A DNA stretch of 64,000 bases, taken from the NCBI RefSeq assembly GCF_021155765.1, contig NC_060108.1:19865025-19929024 (forward strand), in the 5' to 3' direction. Positions 1 to 13,346 of the stretch are shown here, in pieces. The stretch's first letter is position 1. Every line of letters starts with the position of its first letter. The notes beneath the pieces are model-generated. The model was given only the letters and a program-made list of their open reading frames with translations. It was not told the origin of the DNA and searched no databases. This DNA is from Diprion similis. Lineage: Eukaryota > Arthropoda > Insecta > Hymenoptera > Diprionidae. Both the position numbers and the translations under genes were made by a program.

Positions 1-2134
1 TGTTTACCGTTAACGATTCACGCAGCCTGAGTCAACTACTAAGAAATAAGAATTTTCTGATTGTCAACATTTCAGAGCCCGTTCGATAGCGAAATAAAGC
101 GAAGCGGTAGCGTCATCATCGTGTTTCGTCTCGAGGATATTAAACCATCTACGATACACACGTGAAAAAATATATATAATTGGATGTGAGGTCCTTGAAA
201 AAGTTGAGAAAAAAAAACCTATGAAATTTCGCAGGAAGAAGGAAGTTGTAAGTTATAACCAATAAACTGCATATTAATTGTTTATTTTTTAACCTTTCCT
301 ACTATTTCGTTTCTCTGGTTGTACGGATGAGAATTGGCATTTGAAAATAAGACGTGGTGGAGACGTTGGTACAAAAAAAAAATTGTGCGTGCGTGCGTGC
401 GTGAGTGGAAATAAAGAAAACGTCGATCGTAGGGTGTAGAATTTACGTGGCATTCTTATCTTAAAGAACCACGAAATTAGATCTTTGCTCAACTTGGAGC
501 AAAACGGATAACAATATATGTAGGTAAAAGTCACCGGTGCAGTTCGTTTATTCGGTTTACTTATATATATATACGATTAGTCGCAAGGTTTCTCGGGTAA
601 TTCGAAATTCCCAATATGACGATGAAAACGATCGTTACCACTCTTGAAATGATACACTCTATAATAATTACTATAACGACAAGTCAAATGTCCTTAGATG
701 CAATGATAATTTATTTACGGTATGAGGTGACCACTTTCTGTGACGTAGAGTGCGATTGAACCGAAGAAAAAAACCAGAACTCTCATCGTTTTATCACAAG
801 CAACCTCAGTTTCGTTTGAATATAGTTACAAACTGAATGTGATAAGAAAAAAAACAGCAAATCTGTAGGATTTTCATTCGCAGCATTGAAAAATGAAAAT
901 AAATAAATAAAAGTAACGGAAAAGAGCACAGTTATCGAGGCAAGTAACGAAGTAAGTCAGACTGCTTGGTGCCTAAATCTGACAAGTGCAAATTGTTAAT
1001 TTTCAGGTTCGCACTGGCAATTCGGTTCAAGGTCAAACACTATCCGCGAGCCATGCGTAGACAGGGATCTGCATGAATGTATATTTATTCGCGAGGAATT
1101 CGCGAGTGTATAAATATGAGATGGAATTTGAGGTTTACCGATACGGTCGTAGTTGACATAGATATAAGAGAAATAAACGAGTAAGTATTTACCCGACATC
1201 ACCATACGTGAAACTGACAACGAACCGCACGAAACGAATCCGGTTTCAGGACTGATTAGGGTAAAAATTCACCCCCATTACGCGTCTTCATTCGCGCACA
1301 CGAGCACACGTTGGACGAAGTGCGTATATAATCGTATATTACCTCCGTCAAATATTGAGGTTATGATATAACGAGAATCGAATATTATTCCGTTCCTAAC
1401 GCGCAGAAACAAAGGCGTTAAATTACCAACGTTTTTCGCCCGACAGCACGTGCGAATCGCGTTCATTTCGTCAAATACCGAAGAAACATCGTCCGTCGGC
1501 GACGTTAACGCGCTCTGCCGTCGATAGGACGAAGCGACGTGACGTGTTCGTCAATTAAGTTTGCACTGAAAACACAGAATTGACAATTCCATTCTATTCG
1601 TGCTGCTGGAGTTGCGTTTAGGGTGAAAAATTCGCAGCTCGCATCGCGCCGACGGTAGCTGGACAGCATTTTATCCGCCCTCGGCGAGGCCGCACTGCCG
1701 AGTTAAATACGAGCCGCGTTTTCAAAGGGGTTGCTTGAACCGTGTTCGTGGTATGACAATCGATAAGAACCTACGGAGGGGGGAGACGCGGCGAGCGAAC
1801 AGCTGATAGCTAGCTAACAATGAGTCAGAACAGAATTTGTGATCAGTGCGAGTGCGAGTAACGGAATACGGAGCGCGAGGCGAGCGACATCTGTCAAAGG
1901 TTTCAGGCCTAACTTCAGGGTGTTCGCCGTTTGAGGAGGAGTGCCAACGAGTTCGTTTCGTACCGAGTAAACAAAAGCGGAAATGGAAGGAAAAACGTCG
2001 ACGTTGGCGGCACAGCCGTGAGGTAAAAGAAGACAAAACTTCTCGCCGAAGCGCGTGCGAAAGTGGCTGCTGAATTTTTTGCTTCAATTTTTTCTTCCTC
2101 TCACTCCGTACTTTTGTTATTCTCGTTTGTACCT
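1..2134. other. 5' flank of the acylphosphatase gene; no convincing gene
   Basis: AT-rich DNA up to about 1.4 kb, then more GC-rich and CpG-containing from about 1.45 to 2.05 kb, as expected for a promoter and 5' UTR just before the acylphosphatase start. Open frames on both strands between 1.7 and 2.1 kb overlap each other, have no recognisable domain and follow from the GC-rich composition. No TATA box or initiator could be assigned with confidence. Confidence 0.5.
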
Positions 2135-4045
2135 ATGTTCAGCGCGAGACGACCGGCGGCTGTACTCCTGATCCTGGGTATCGGAGCGTTGTTGTTGATA
2201 TATTATATCCATAACGAGAAAGTCGAGATGACTGCGAGGCAGCTCGTCGGTTTAGACTTTGAAGTTTTCGGGAGAGTTCAGGGTAAGGACTTTCATTTTT
2301 AACCGTGAAATAACCGTCGCTTTATGGTTCACGTTCGTAGGCGACTGTAACGTATTTTATTTTACAGGTGTCTTCTTCCGAAAGGTAAGCGCAGTGTACG
2401 GTGTGCGTTTCAGTTAATTCTACATACATACAAAGCGACTCGTGCGTTACACAACTCCTTAGGAAAGTTCAAGAAATTATTGGCTGGTACAGCGTCGCGA
2501 TTAAAAAAAACTGTCAACTTATCCCCGTTGAATCTTCTGACCTTCGTCGACGGCTCGCTCGGTTTCATTCATAGCCAATTTGGTAGGCAGACGGAATTTT
2601 AAAAACTCAATTCTGCTCCCTTTCGTCGATAGAGCAGGTTATACAAGCTGGCAAACGCGTTCGTAGTTCACGTTCGGACTGTTCGAGGCACTGGGATGCA
2701 AAAAACTGCGGCGTTATGGCGGCATCTAGCGACGGTGAAAGTGTCGGTAAAGAAGATCGCTGACTTTTACAATTTTCACCTTTGTCACTCGATCGACAAG
2801 CACGTCTTACTGTGAGATTATTACGTTTTCCCGTTAGCCGAAACTATCCAGAACTGAATCACTCCTAAACTGGTGAATCATTTTTCTCCTGTACCGTTAT
2901 CGGTCTGATGAATAGCCGATGGAAGAGACATCGATGATAATTGTAAGATGTCAGAGTCATCCGGATCATTTCGGCTCCATCAAATCTAACAAGTTATAAT
3001 GTGTCTAGTATTGCATTATACATACGTTACTTGCCAGCTATAATAAAGGTGTTCGCCGCGAAGTAACTGACAAGATCGTTCCGTACCGGAGAGACTTTAA
3101 AAGAACTCTATAAGTGGAGGAGGAGCAACTTGTTTACTTTTTATTTTAGAAATTAAGGACGAAACAACAAAAAAAGAAAAAAAAATTGGACTCAGTTTCT
3201 CTTCCGCAAGATCTTATACACATATAATATCTGGGCTGAACTTTCGTTGAGACTTTTGTACCCACAGATCAGCAAAAAATAAACGCAGACGGAGATTAAG
3301 GGGCTGCTCCAGTGGATTTCGACGTGTCGTATTTATTTCCGAACATCGAAGTCTATAAGCAATTCTGAACAAAAATACTCCACTGCATTTTCATTTGATA
3401 CAAAAATAAAAAAAAAGCTCGGATTCTATGAAATTGTCTATGAAATCTATGTAGTAAATTCGTAGAATATACAACTAGGGCACCACTTTAAGATTGAGAT
3501 AGTTGAGCGAAGCGTTGAATTGATGATTCATCAGGCAAATATTGTAACTACTTTCTAGTACACTCAAGAAAAGGGTAGGCAATTGGGCCTGAAGGGATGG
3601 TGCAGAAATACGGATCGAGGGACCGTCGTCGGTTACGTAGAAGGAGATAAAGGAAAAGTAGAAGACATGTAAGTTGTTTTCTTCAATATATAAAAATCTG
3701 TAATCGGTCCCACCGATGTGGTTGAAAAGTATTCGATGTACCTTGATTATAATTACATGATGACATTGGTCCTTTTTTGCTATTCCTATCCCTCTTTCAC
3801 ATAGTATGCAGCGAAAGAATTCGCTGCACCTCAATATTGTTCAAAATACGTACTCCTGTAAGGAATATAAAAAGCGGTAAGGCGTGCACAGGATGTCGGT
3901 AAAAAATTTCAAGGAGGATTCTTTTCCCAGGAAACGGTGGCTGCAGTACACAGGAAGTCCACAGTCGCAGATTGAAAAAGCTGAATTCCGCAGCGAGAAA
4001 GAAATCACGGAAACTCAATTCAGCGACTTCAAAATTAAGAAATGA
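2135..4045 (+). CDS. Acyp: Acylphosphatase with an N-terminal membrane anchor
   Basis: Acylphosphatase hydrolyses the carboxyl-phosphate bond of acyl phosphates such as 1,3-bisphosphoglycerate. Four coding exons are 2135-2282, 2368-2384, 3559-3668 and 3931-4045, joined at GT-AG sites, giving 129 residues. The family signature FEVFGRVQGVFFRK is assembled across the first three exons and carries the phosphate-loop arginine. The second hallmark, GWCRNTDRGTVVG, with the catalytic Asn, is in exon 3. The C-terminus has GSPQSQIEKAEF and ends in the usual KIKK-type tail. Ordinary family members are about 98 residues; this one has about 30 extra at the front, including a hydrophobic run (roughly residues 8-23) that looks like a signal anchor. 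I chose the first ATG at 2135; a start at Met32 would give a cytosolic protein of normal length. Exon 2 is only 17 nt. Family assignment is secure; the anchor and start are inferred. Confidence 0.93.
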
Positions 4046-5485
4046 GTCACATACTGCGAACCGCATGCATACATCTAGAAGCTGAAATTATTTAACGTCA
4101 TCGTCTGAAATGTATGAATCAATCTGACGATGAAACGAGATTCACGAAATCACATCTAGCTTTTTTTCATTGTGTGTAAATAAATTATAAAATTTTCAAT
4201 GATTGTTTCGAAGCAAATCCCTATACTCCATGGTAAATAAATAATATGTACACAACGCAAGAGAGAGAATATTCGTGATAAAAATGTGTGTATCACTTTC
4301 ATTCGATAAACTGCTGGACTTACTCTAAATTTTCATAAAATCATTTTCCTTAGTCTATACTCAACGTTACGCGCACGATTGTCGTACAAACGCTTTCGAG
4401 GTGTGCAAATATATGTACAGCTGATTTTGCACGGACGTATAAGTCATTCTTCGCGTGTTTTTATCGAGCAGGAAAACGCACGTCAATTCGTGACAGTGCG
4501 ACGGTGAAGAGTGAGCGATCGGAGAGTGCAAATTGATGTACCGTTGCAGTTGGACATGAGAAAAACGAAGATATTTTTGAAACATATTTGGAGTTAGTTT
4601 GCATAATTTTCGTCAGCAGTAAAGAGTTCCTTTTCAATTTAAAATTACCACCGCAAAGGAAGTAAGTTTCTTTGAAAGAAGATGTTTCATGTGAAATAAA
4701 AAATCGTAGTCACAAACCATTGGAAATTCGTTTACGAATGTACAAACTTCTTTTATCGGCTTTCAACATCGAACTCTGGAAGAAAAATTTCTGCATTGAA
4801 TCGATATTACACCAAGCAGCGATAAAAGTAACGAAATTCTACATTCCAAGATCGGTGAATTAAATTCGGTAACAATTGAAGACTCCTTTTTTCTTCGTCA
4901 TCGTCAATCCTTACCGACTGAGTAAAGAGTCGCTTATTTTTGTTCCAAAACTATCGATATAGCCCGTAACGTTTTACTCGATGAAAGAGCCGCAGTTACA
5001 GCCCAAATATTCAAATAATAATTATTTGCTGCATGTGAGAAGAGCGCAAAAGGATACGTATGTATGTACGTACAATTTCTACGATTAGTGTGTACGTAAT
5101 TCAGTCACATAACTCATACGTCATAATCCGGCGTTATAGTAACGCGAAGCAAATAATTGTTATTTGAATATTCCTGCCAGATGCTCGTCGAAATAAGTCA
5201 ACGCTCTACGACGCTTCGCAGGCATGATTTGCGCACGTTTAGAACGCCAAGTATGCAATTGACCGCATCAAATGATACATATGTACATCTACAAGTGCAA
5301 GTGTAAGAGATTCCGGCGCAGCCCGCCCTGCACGTATGTAGTACAGAGAGTGCGGCTAATCGTAGGGTTCCACCTACTCCGAGGAGGTAGGAGGTAAAGC
5401 GTGGATCGTGGAACGCTGTGTTTAGTAGAGACCAGTGACGTTGGCCACTGCGCTACAGGCGCGCGTTCAGCACAGTTCGGAACAC

Positions 5486-5495
5486 GTCACGTGAC
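5486..5495. promoter_or_regulatory. Perfect CLEAR-type E-box palindrome
   Basis: The 10-bp palindrome GTCACGTGAC sits in a CpG-richer patch at about 5320-5560. It is identical to the core recognised by MiT/TFE and USF-type bHLH-zip factors (Mitf/TFEB in insects and vertebrates). Its position suggests a promoter, perhaps of the transcript whose first coding exon starts at 12930, but no start site is visible. Confidence 0.35.
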
Positions 5496-8400
5496 GGCAC
5501 TGAACTGATTGCCAAGCGCCAAAGCTGGCTGCGTTGCGGCGTGCGCAAACGGGGAAAGTGTTTATTCGTTGGCGTGCGTTTCGTAGATTTTTAAAGAATT
5601 AAGTAGGAGCGGTGAATAATATTGTGGATAATCGAATTTTCCAATGAATAAAACACCGCGAAAATCGACCACAGCGTTTTACTGTAGATTAATTTTTTTC
5701 AAATCGCCGAAATTCAAATCGAGGAACGCGAGCGGTGATCGGTAATGCTATTGGATGAAAGAAAGTCATTTTCATCATCCTTGTTCGCGAGCATAGTTGT
5801 ATATATAGCTTTCCAGAGCATGCAGCGTGGGTCGTGTGAAAATTTTGGATTGAAAATAATCCGGTGATAATTTGTGATTAATGACCGAATAAAAATGCCG
5901 ACTGGCATCAAATGCTTCAAGAGGTTTTTCAAGCATACCTGGCATCCAGAACAGGTACGGGATACACCTTATCGCAATATTTGTTAGATTCAAATTCATC
6001 AACTTCACTCCACTTCTCAGGATGAGCGATGAATTTATTATACATATATAACCGATTACATGAGCGGATTTGTTCGTTATTGCAGGTAATCTATACTTGC
6101 AAAAGATATTCATTTATTATGAGGTACAATTTTCATTCTTGTCTCTTCTTTCGTAACCCCGCGGCATTATTGTAAATCGAAAGTACGGCTTTACTGCCGG
6201 CACACTGACGCATCGAAACACGGAAAGACCCAAGGTGAACATTCCTTGCGAATATTTATCTCGCGGTTTTTAATGTCCTGTAAGGCGCGGCATGTTTCGA
6301 GGCAGAGAGAATGAAAAATGAATGTTATATCTGCTTTTGTTATACAACTGAATGAATTTACTGAACAATAACCGTTTAATTATGTAGCGTGATTCGTTGT
6401 TTTCATGCGAGTACTTTTCAACTTCGCAGTGTTATCTTTTTTTTTTTTTTTTTTTTTGTCTCTACATAATCATTACATCATCAATAAATTTCAATCGAAT
6501 CGTCTTCACCGATTCTCTCCCCGTCGTGCGAAACGATAAAAAAATTTTCGTCACGTAACCAAAGTTATGTCGTTTCACGTTTAACCATACAGCGCCGTAC
6601 TTGTTGGGTGCTTAGGGAGTTTCAAAATTTTATCACCTTCAAGTTGCTGATACAAATATTTGTGCGTGACCACTTCGATCGTTACCATTCAGGTGAGAAA
6701 ATCCCGGGTTCATTGAATTTGACCAGTCACCACTGTTATCAGTTGATTCAAACAATTATTCATAATAGTGCCTATGCAGGCAGCTTAATTACGTTAGGTA
6801 AATACATTTATTTTCTGTGCCCTTTCCGAAGAGAGGTTCAAAGTTCTTCGTAGAACAGCGTATCCGGTTCTTATTTTTCCTTACATCGTGGTTCGAGTTA
6901 TAGATATTTTTCCCTTTCTATTTTTTCCAACAAATTTTTTCAGCTCCATTAAGTCTTCTTTCCATCAAAGTTCTCGCAAATGCTAGTCAGTGAAGTCAGG
7001 GCGAAGGAGAACGGAAATTATAAATTGAAATTAGAGGATTAAATTCTATATATAAGTAGGTATGCATCTTACTATTGTACGAACTTCAGTCAATATTGAA
7101 AAAAAATATGGTGTAGAAATCATGTGAGAAATGCAACAAAGTTAGAGTTTCTTTATATAGCAGATGCTAAACCTTATCGCAATGCTTGAGTCAGTCAGTT
7201 GCGGTAAAGCCGGATGTGCGGTATTCAGGCTTTGGAAAACGGTAAAAAACATGTTATTCAAGTTATCTGGTTATAAAAATATTTCTAACACCGATAGACG
7301 AGTACTAACCATAGTTATTGACAAAGTGGCGGCGAAGCTGTTGCTTGAAATTGAAACCTGCAGGTATTAGAGCTGTGAATAATTGTAAAAATGCTGAAAA
7401 CTCGCGGTAGTTACTATTAGAAATAAAATGTGTCTGGAAAATAATACGCGGACGTTTCAAGTCCTCGGTGTTTTATTGTTTGTTCGAGTTTTGTTTATTT
7501 ATTTTTTTTCTTCACGCCAATTGAAAAAATACTTCAACATACTAAATACTTTCGGAGGGAATTCTTTGCAAGCAGTTGAGTTTCTAGCAGGTACAGTATC
7601 GTACACAACGATATGACGAATACGCGTCGACTTTATGGTGTATAACAGGTTCGCCAATTGCACGGTCATTAAATATTCATAGCCGTACGTACATGCCAAA
7701 ATTTTCGCCTGTCTGTGAATACGTTTTTGGGATAACCAGATTACCATTCGGGAACGGCTTCGTGAATTCGTTAAAAAGTAAGGTAAATTTTTTCACCGAG
7801 ATGTTTTAGAGACGATCATCGAAATCCAAAAGTGTGTAAAAAAATTCTGATCCATGATTAAGATTCTTTCGTATCAAGACCGAGTCGTATGAATAAAATT
7901 ATCATTTGTTACCTTATATCCTGTCAAAACTCTTTCAATCCGTTCGTATTTTGCACTTGAACTTGAACTTCGGCAAGAAATTTCCGCCTGTCATTCAAAT
8001 TTCGGTTTCTTTTGAAAAAATTCTACTGTAGGTTTACATTTTGATCAATTTTAATACTGCACACGTTTTGAACACTACATATTCATAAATAGTATCACAG
8101 CCCAATATCGAAATTTTAGAAATGATTTGCCCCTTCTATGAGTAAATAGTAAATAGCCATGAATTTTGAGAATAGGTATATATGTACCAAAAAACATAAT
8201 TTCTCATCACCAAACCTTTCGAATATACAATTATAAATGATCATCTTTATCCAACTGTATGTTTTTAAACCAAGTCAATATAAGCTGCGTCGATATAGTG
8301 AGAGTGGCGGAGAGAGTGTCATAGAATCACCGATAACTATAAACGTATAATATAACCCATAAACAGTGAAAAGTGAAAGTTCACGTTTGATTTTCCCTGC

Positions 8401-9961
8401 CACATACCATATACACTGAAATCGCCGGAGGGCTGACGTACAGGTAGACTGACAGTGCTGTTATACACAACTCTCACACGGGAGTCTGTGTGTCTACTGT
8501 ATACATTAAAATTCATCTTTCGATTGCACGAGCCGCGTATCAAAATTTTTGTTTTTGCATGAAAAAAAAAAAAAAAATAATAATCGTTTTTTATAATTGT
8601 TATACCGTCGTTCAGTGTTTGATTGCGAGTGTGCATGATTGAACCGATTTTAAAAAATTTGACTTATAATACCGTGAACGGTTTTACTTTAGAGTTATTA
8701 AATATGTGTAATAATTAAATTTATCCGACCGTATCGCACTAAAAATCTGTCTATTGACAATACGCTTGTTACTCGCAATTGCGTAATGCAATATTACGAG
8801 TCGATCGTTGATAAATAGAGTCGATTTATAAACTGGGTGAACACACCGCAGCGATTCATTGATTGGGTTTTTTTTTGTTTTTTTTTTTTGCTTTTCCTTT
8901 TAACGTTTATGCAATAGATTGGTTATAGAAAGTTATCAGCTATTGCGCGTTCTCTGAATGTAAGTTTAGCAGCAAGTAGCGCGGCCGTGGCTGGAATTGG
9001 AGTGCATTATAACACGAACAAGTCCGTGTCCCAGACTATATGAAGTTCCCGAGCATATGGTGAATAAATCTGCGAAAATCGTGAGGCAAATATCCGGGTT
9101 TAAAATACCGAGTTAAAAAGGAAGAAGACAAAAAAAAAAAAAAAAAAAAAAAAAGATTGCAACTCGTTTCGTACAACCGGATTTCCATAAAGGTCAGCAT
9201 GAACTATGGCTCATTACCGATTGTCACCTCTCTTTGAATTGCCGAGAAGTTTCGGATCGGATATCGTCTTCTTAAAAGTATGGAATTCAATCGAAGAAGT
9301 ACTTATAATCCGATCCTCTCATCGTTATTCTCTAAAAATTCTCCCGTCGTTTTTGTATTCTGCAAATTATGTGCATTGATGACATTGACATTTTGCAGAC
9401 ACATTAAATATCACATTGATCATTGTGACAGTTGTCTAAAAAAATAAAAATAAATAAATAAATATTTATATATATATAAAATAAAAAATTATCGTAGAGC
9501 TGCACCGAGAACTTGAAATTGACGAATGAAATTAAAGAGAAGAAAAAATTTGCCACATGCATGATGTATATGCATTATCAGGTAAAGCGGTAGCAGAGGT
9601 GTACATACATGCTCGTTTCAATGGTAATTTAAACGACCGGCGCACGATGATCGATTGGATTTTGATGCAGGGGCTGCCCGCGACTTTCTTTTACGAGGCA
9701 ATTGCGATCATATCGCGTTTATTGATATTTGAAAGTTGTTTGGGATGAAAGAATAATGCGGATGAAGCATACGATGATGTTTGAAGCCCGTCAATTAAGC
9801 CGCTTAAGAGGAGATATTATATACTACGAATCGAAATGAAAATTTTCTAAGGCGTGTAGGAGAAATCACTTTCTACCAGTGACGTCAATGAAACAAAAAT
9901 TATTGCCACGTTTCAGCATCAGTTTTGTCACTTATAGTCCAGTCAAAATAGGTCTGAATTC

Positions 9962-10132
9962 AAAATATTCAGCTCGTGGCTGCATTTTTAATTTATAGAG
10001 GTTTTCAACCCTCAGGAACTTAAATCTGAAGTCATTTCGTCCGGCTATACAGCTCAAAAATGACTTCATATTTGAGTTCCTGAAGGTCGAAAACCCTTAT
10101 AAACCAAAAAACAGCCACGAGCCAAATATTTT
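9962..10132. repeat. Long near-perfect hairpin (about 75-bp arms, 20-bp loop)
   Basis: Bases 9962-10037 pair with 10058-10132. Reverse-complementing the right arm gives a sequence that matches the left arm at roughly 85% of positions by eye, including blocks such as GCTCGTGGCTG and TTCAGGAACT. No clear target-site duplication was found. It could be a foldback MITE or a transcribed long-stem RNA. Confidence 0.75.
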
Positions 10133-12929
10133 CAGAAGCTTTAATTCGCCCAAGTTTCGTCGTACTGTTTACAAAGTGCAGATACTTTAAAAACAGTGTC
10201 ACCATATGAATTAAACTTGTTCATGCACAAATCGCAAAAAGATCAGTGCAGATGGCGCGTTGTCGCGTTTTGAAACTGACAATAACATGACAGCTCTTCT
10301 TTTCCGCGGCATTTCGCGGTTCGTTGGCAATTCAAAAGTCTGTAAGAAAATCGGTCAACAATTGTAAAATGATCCAGCGAACTATATACGCAGAATTCTG
10401 TCCACCTGCCATCATTTATCAGGCAAGATCCATGTAATTATGGTGCTTTTTTAAACCCATCGGAAAATTGTCACAGCCAGCCAAATGAGCTTCACCAAAT
10501 TACGCAAGGTACGAAATATATGCAGTACAAATTAGAATTTTTACGAATTGCAAAAAAGAATTGATGCTCTTTTGTTGGATCTTTGTTGAAATCACTTATT
10601 CGGATTCAATCACTGACTTTCCTGATCTAGTATATGTATAATGCGCCTCATTAATATGTGTTTTCCACCACAGGTTCTGGTCCGTTTATAATCACACAAA
10701 GTTGTTGTGTTCATTCACACCGCAACTTTCCATACATTGAGTTGCGTGACTTGTATTACACAATAATATTTTTCAATTTCACCACATCTCGATGCGTGTA
10801 CACGACAGAAGAACCCCGTTAAGTTCTCGACCTAATCTAATCTGTAATCAACAGGACAAACAACAAAACATAAGTTTTTTTTAATTCGCCAGGGATTCGA
10901 AGTGTCTCAAATTCAGACTCAAAACGATATTCTTTTAATTTTCGCCGTGAATTACGATATGATACATTGAAGCTTATCGGGCAAGAAATATGTAATTATT
11001 TTTTTAAACGCGGAACGGAATATTTGTCGCTTATAACGTTAAACGGTGGTGCAAATCGCAATAATTTAACGAGCATTAAACGCTGAAGTCCACAATTGAT
11101 TGATAAGGATGCCCGCGGGGCGATTGGAGCGTCCCCCTCAAAGTTCGTACACACTTGTTCATATGCGGACTAAACCGAGAGGTTGTCACATGTAGAGATA
11201 AGTGGAATCAGGGGTCAAGCCTGATAACAGCCCAGCGACGATACGATTCTAAATCCCGTCACAGCGACGGATTCACTCGCAATCAGTCTGCCGTTGATCG
11301 CGAGTCTGAACGGAACGGCCAAAGAACCAGGGGGGGGAGGAGAGTAAAGAAATATGACGCCTATTAATCCGGTTAACTCGATCGTAAAACATTGTTTACA
11401 CAATTAATTTACAAGAGGTACTCGCGTTTAAAAAAAGAATCCACATTACATGTAAAAATAAATGGTCGTTGGATGATCTGCCGGAATGAGTTTCTCTCAG
11501 AAAAATAATCCCGGATTATACAGAGAGATGGAAAATAGCCTCGATCATTTTTTGATCCGAATTTATTCTTGTTGAGTGATTTCCAGTGTTTTATCACAAA
11601 CGTCGACGGTATTTATGATCGCAATGACCCATCATGGCAACACTTACGCTGCTAACTGCCACGGATTTCATCTCAACAACGTGAGTCTATAGGTTATATG
11701 TAAAGAACTGAAGCGATTAGGGCAGGAATTATCCGTATATAAGGCATTCCGAGGGGTGTGTATATATGCGATCGTTTTAAACGTCGACTGTGCTGCCGAA
11801 AAAATTGTCGGCAAAATTCCGCTTCGAGTAAAATAAATCAAAAAACAAATAAAAATGTAACCCTACTACCATTTTACTGTCTTGACCTTCTCCTCTGTTC
11901 CCGATCCTGCCTATATTCCTCACGATTAGATGGTCGTCGTTCCGTCCCCGAGCTCGATGTGGGACTATCCCTTTCCTTGCCCGTACCTGGACCGAGTTTG
12001 TGCTGGAAACATGAGACCGGTATTCAGCGCTGGACCGGATCCAGATCAAGACTTTTTCCCAAGCAAGACACGATCCTCCCGAACTTCGAATCTAGTAATT
12101 TTTAACCCACGTGACTTGGTATAGTAATCTAATTGTATAATTTTTTTTTTCTTTTTTTTTTTTTTATGTAACTTAAAGTATCGAATTATATATGAGAATT
12201 TGAGTTTCGTTCTAATCGGCTGTGGCACAAATCAATGGCACTCTTTTTAATGTACAAAGAATTCTTTAGCATTATAGTAGAAGACTGGAGTTACATTTTT
12301 TCAACACATGAGTTAGGAAATCGTATTAAACGTAGATAAGGAAGCAAGAACGCATGCATTTCTCAACTTTTCTAATTATGTTTATAAACGTATAAATATT
12401 ATACTTGTACGTATATGAGAGAGAGAGAGATAGAGAAAGAGAGCAAATGTTGCAAGAGTTTATCTGAGCCAATTAAACTTTTTTTGAAACATTTTGACTA
12501 ATTATTATTCATTTAAAATGCCCGAAATTTGATCAACGCCGAGGTATAATAAAATCGAAATAAAAAGTCACGATAAATTTAATCTACAGGATGTATAACA
12601 ACGACACTCCGTATGATCTATACCTATATTAAACGAATGTTGATATTATACGAATGAAAGAAATAAGTGATACCTAAATTATGATAATTGAAATGTAACA
12701 ACATAGCGTCTAGATGAAATTAAAATCCAATCCAATTTTCCTCTATACCCAGATTTGCTCTACCCTATATACAAATACGTGAATAAATTTTATTCCAAAT
12801 AATTAAACTAGTCAAGCTAATAAAAGTATATTTTAGAAATCCATTAATTTCAATTCAAACTGCTATTATAAAATGCGATGAAGTGGAATGAAATAGCAGT
12901 GATAAAACGGTTTCTGCGATTCTTTTCAG

Positions 12930-13241
12930 ATGGAGAACGCGAACTTCAACGCCCCGAAATCGGCCTCCGAAAGGAACGGGGACACGGAATTGACCGAAGT
13001 GAAGCTTTCCGTGCCGACGGCGAGCGTCGCGACGTCGACGCCGACATCGTCATCTCCGGCTCCAGCTCCCGAGGGAATTCCCTGCGGCAAAGGAGGATGC
13101 AAGACGTCCAGGAGCCGAGGCGAGCCGCGGCCCGAAAGCCCCTGGCATCAGCTCAAGACGATATTCCTCGTATCGGTCATTATCGCCTTAGTAATCTGGG
13201 TTATCGTCTACACGCTACTGACTCAGTACCAGATCTTATGA
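12930..13241 (+). CDS. Small protein with a C-terminal membrane anchor, family unknown
   Basis: An open frame of 103 residues starts with an ATG placed immediately after a good 3' splice site (TTTTCAG), so an upstream non-coding or coding exon is expected. Residues 1-70 are hydrophilic and rich in Ser, Thr, Pro and Ala, with a CGKGGC motif near residues 52-57. Residues about 77-97 form one hydrophobic segment and only a few residues follow (TQYQIL), which is the layout of a tail-anchored protein facing the cytosol. Composition is GC-rich compared with the flanks, supporting coding. The segment reads W..LKT.FL...IALVIWVIVY, similar to the tail encoded at 19849-19989. I do not recognise the family. 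A 29-base A run follows at 13318. Confidence 0.62.
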   Translation: MENANFNAPKSASERNGDTELTEVKLSVPTASVATSTPTSSSPAPAPEGIPCGKGGCKTSRSRGEPRPESPWHQLKTIFLVSVIIALVIWVIVYTLLTQYQIL

Positions 13242-13315
13242 ATAAAATTTTTACACAGAAGTATATGAAGCGTAAAGATGATTGGCTTGAAAAATTGTAA
13301 TCTTCAACTGGTAAC

Positions 13316-13346
<31 letters not shown>

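Larger units (their letters stand above)
4046..12929. other. Gene-poor region between the acylphosphatase and the first tail-anchored protein
   Basis: About 9 kb of AT-rich sequence with no exon chain that matches a known protein. It holds homopolymer tracts (T run at about 6439-6457, A runs at about 8560-8577 and 9131-9154), a GA tract at 12418-12443, a long hairpin at 9962-10132, and a more GC- and CpG-rich patch at about 5320-5560 that could be a promoter. It may be the first intron or upstream region of the gene at 12.93 kb. Short open frames here overlap each other and lack splice or domain support. Confidence 0.5.

Noticed and set aside
1722-2087. Open frames on both strands near the acylphosphatase start
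   Set aside because: They overlap each other in a GC-rich promoter/5' UTR and have no recognisable motif.
11758-12124. Overlapping open frames on both strands at about 12 kb
   Set aside because: No coherent domain or exon chain linking them to the gene at 12930; kept as non-coding.
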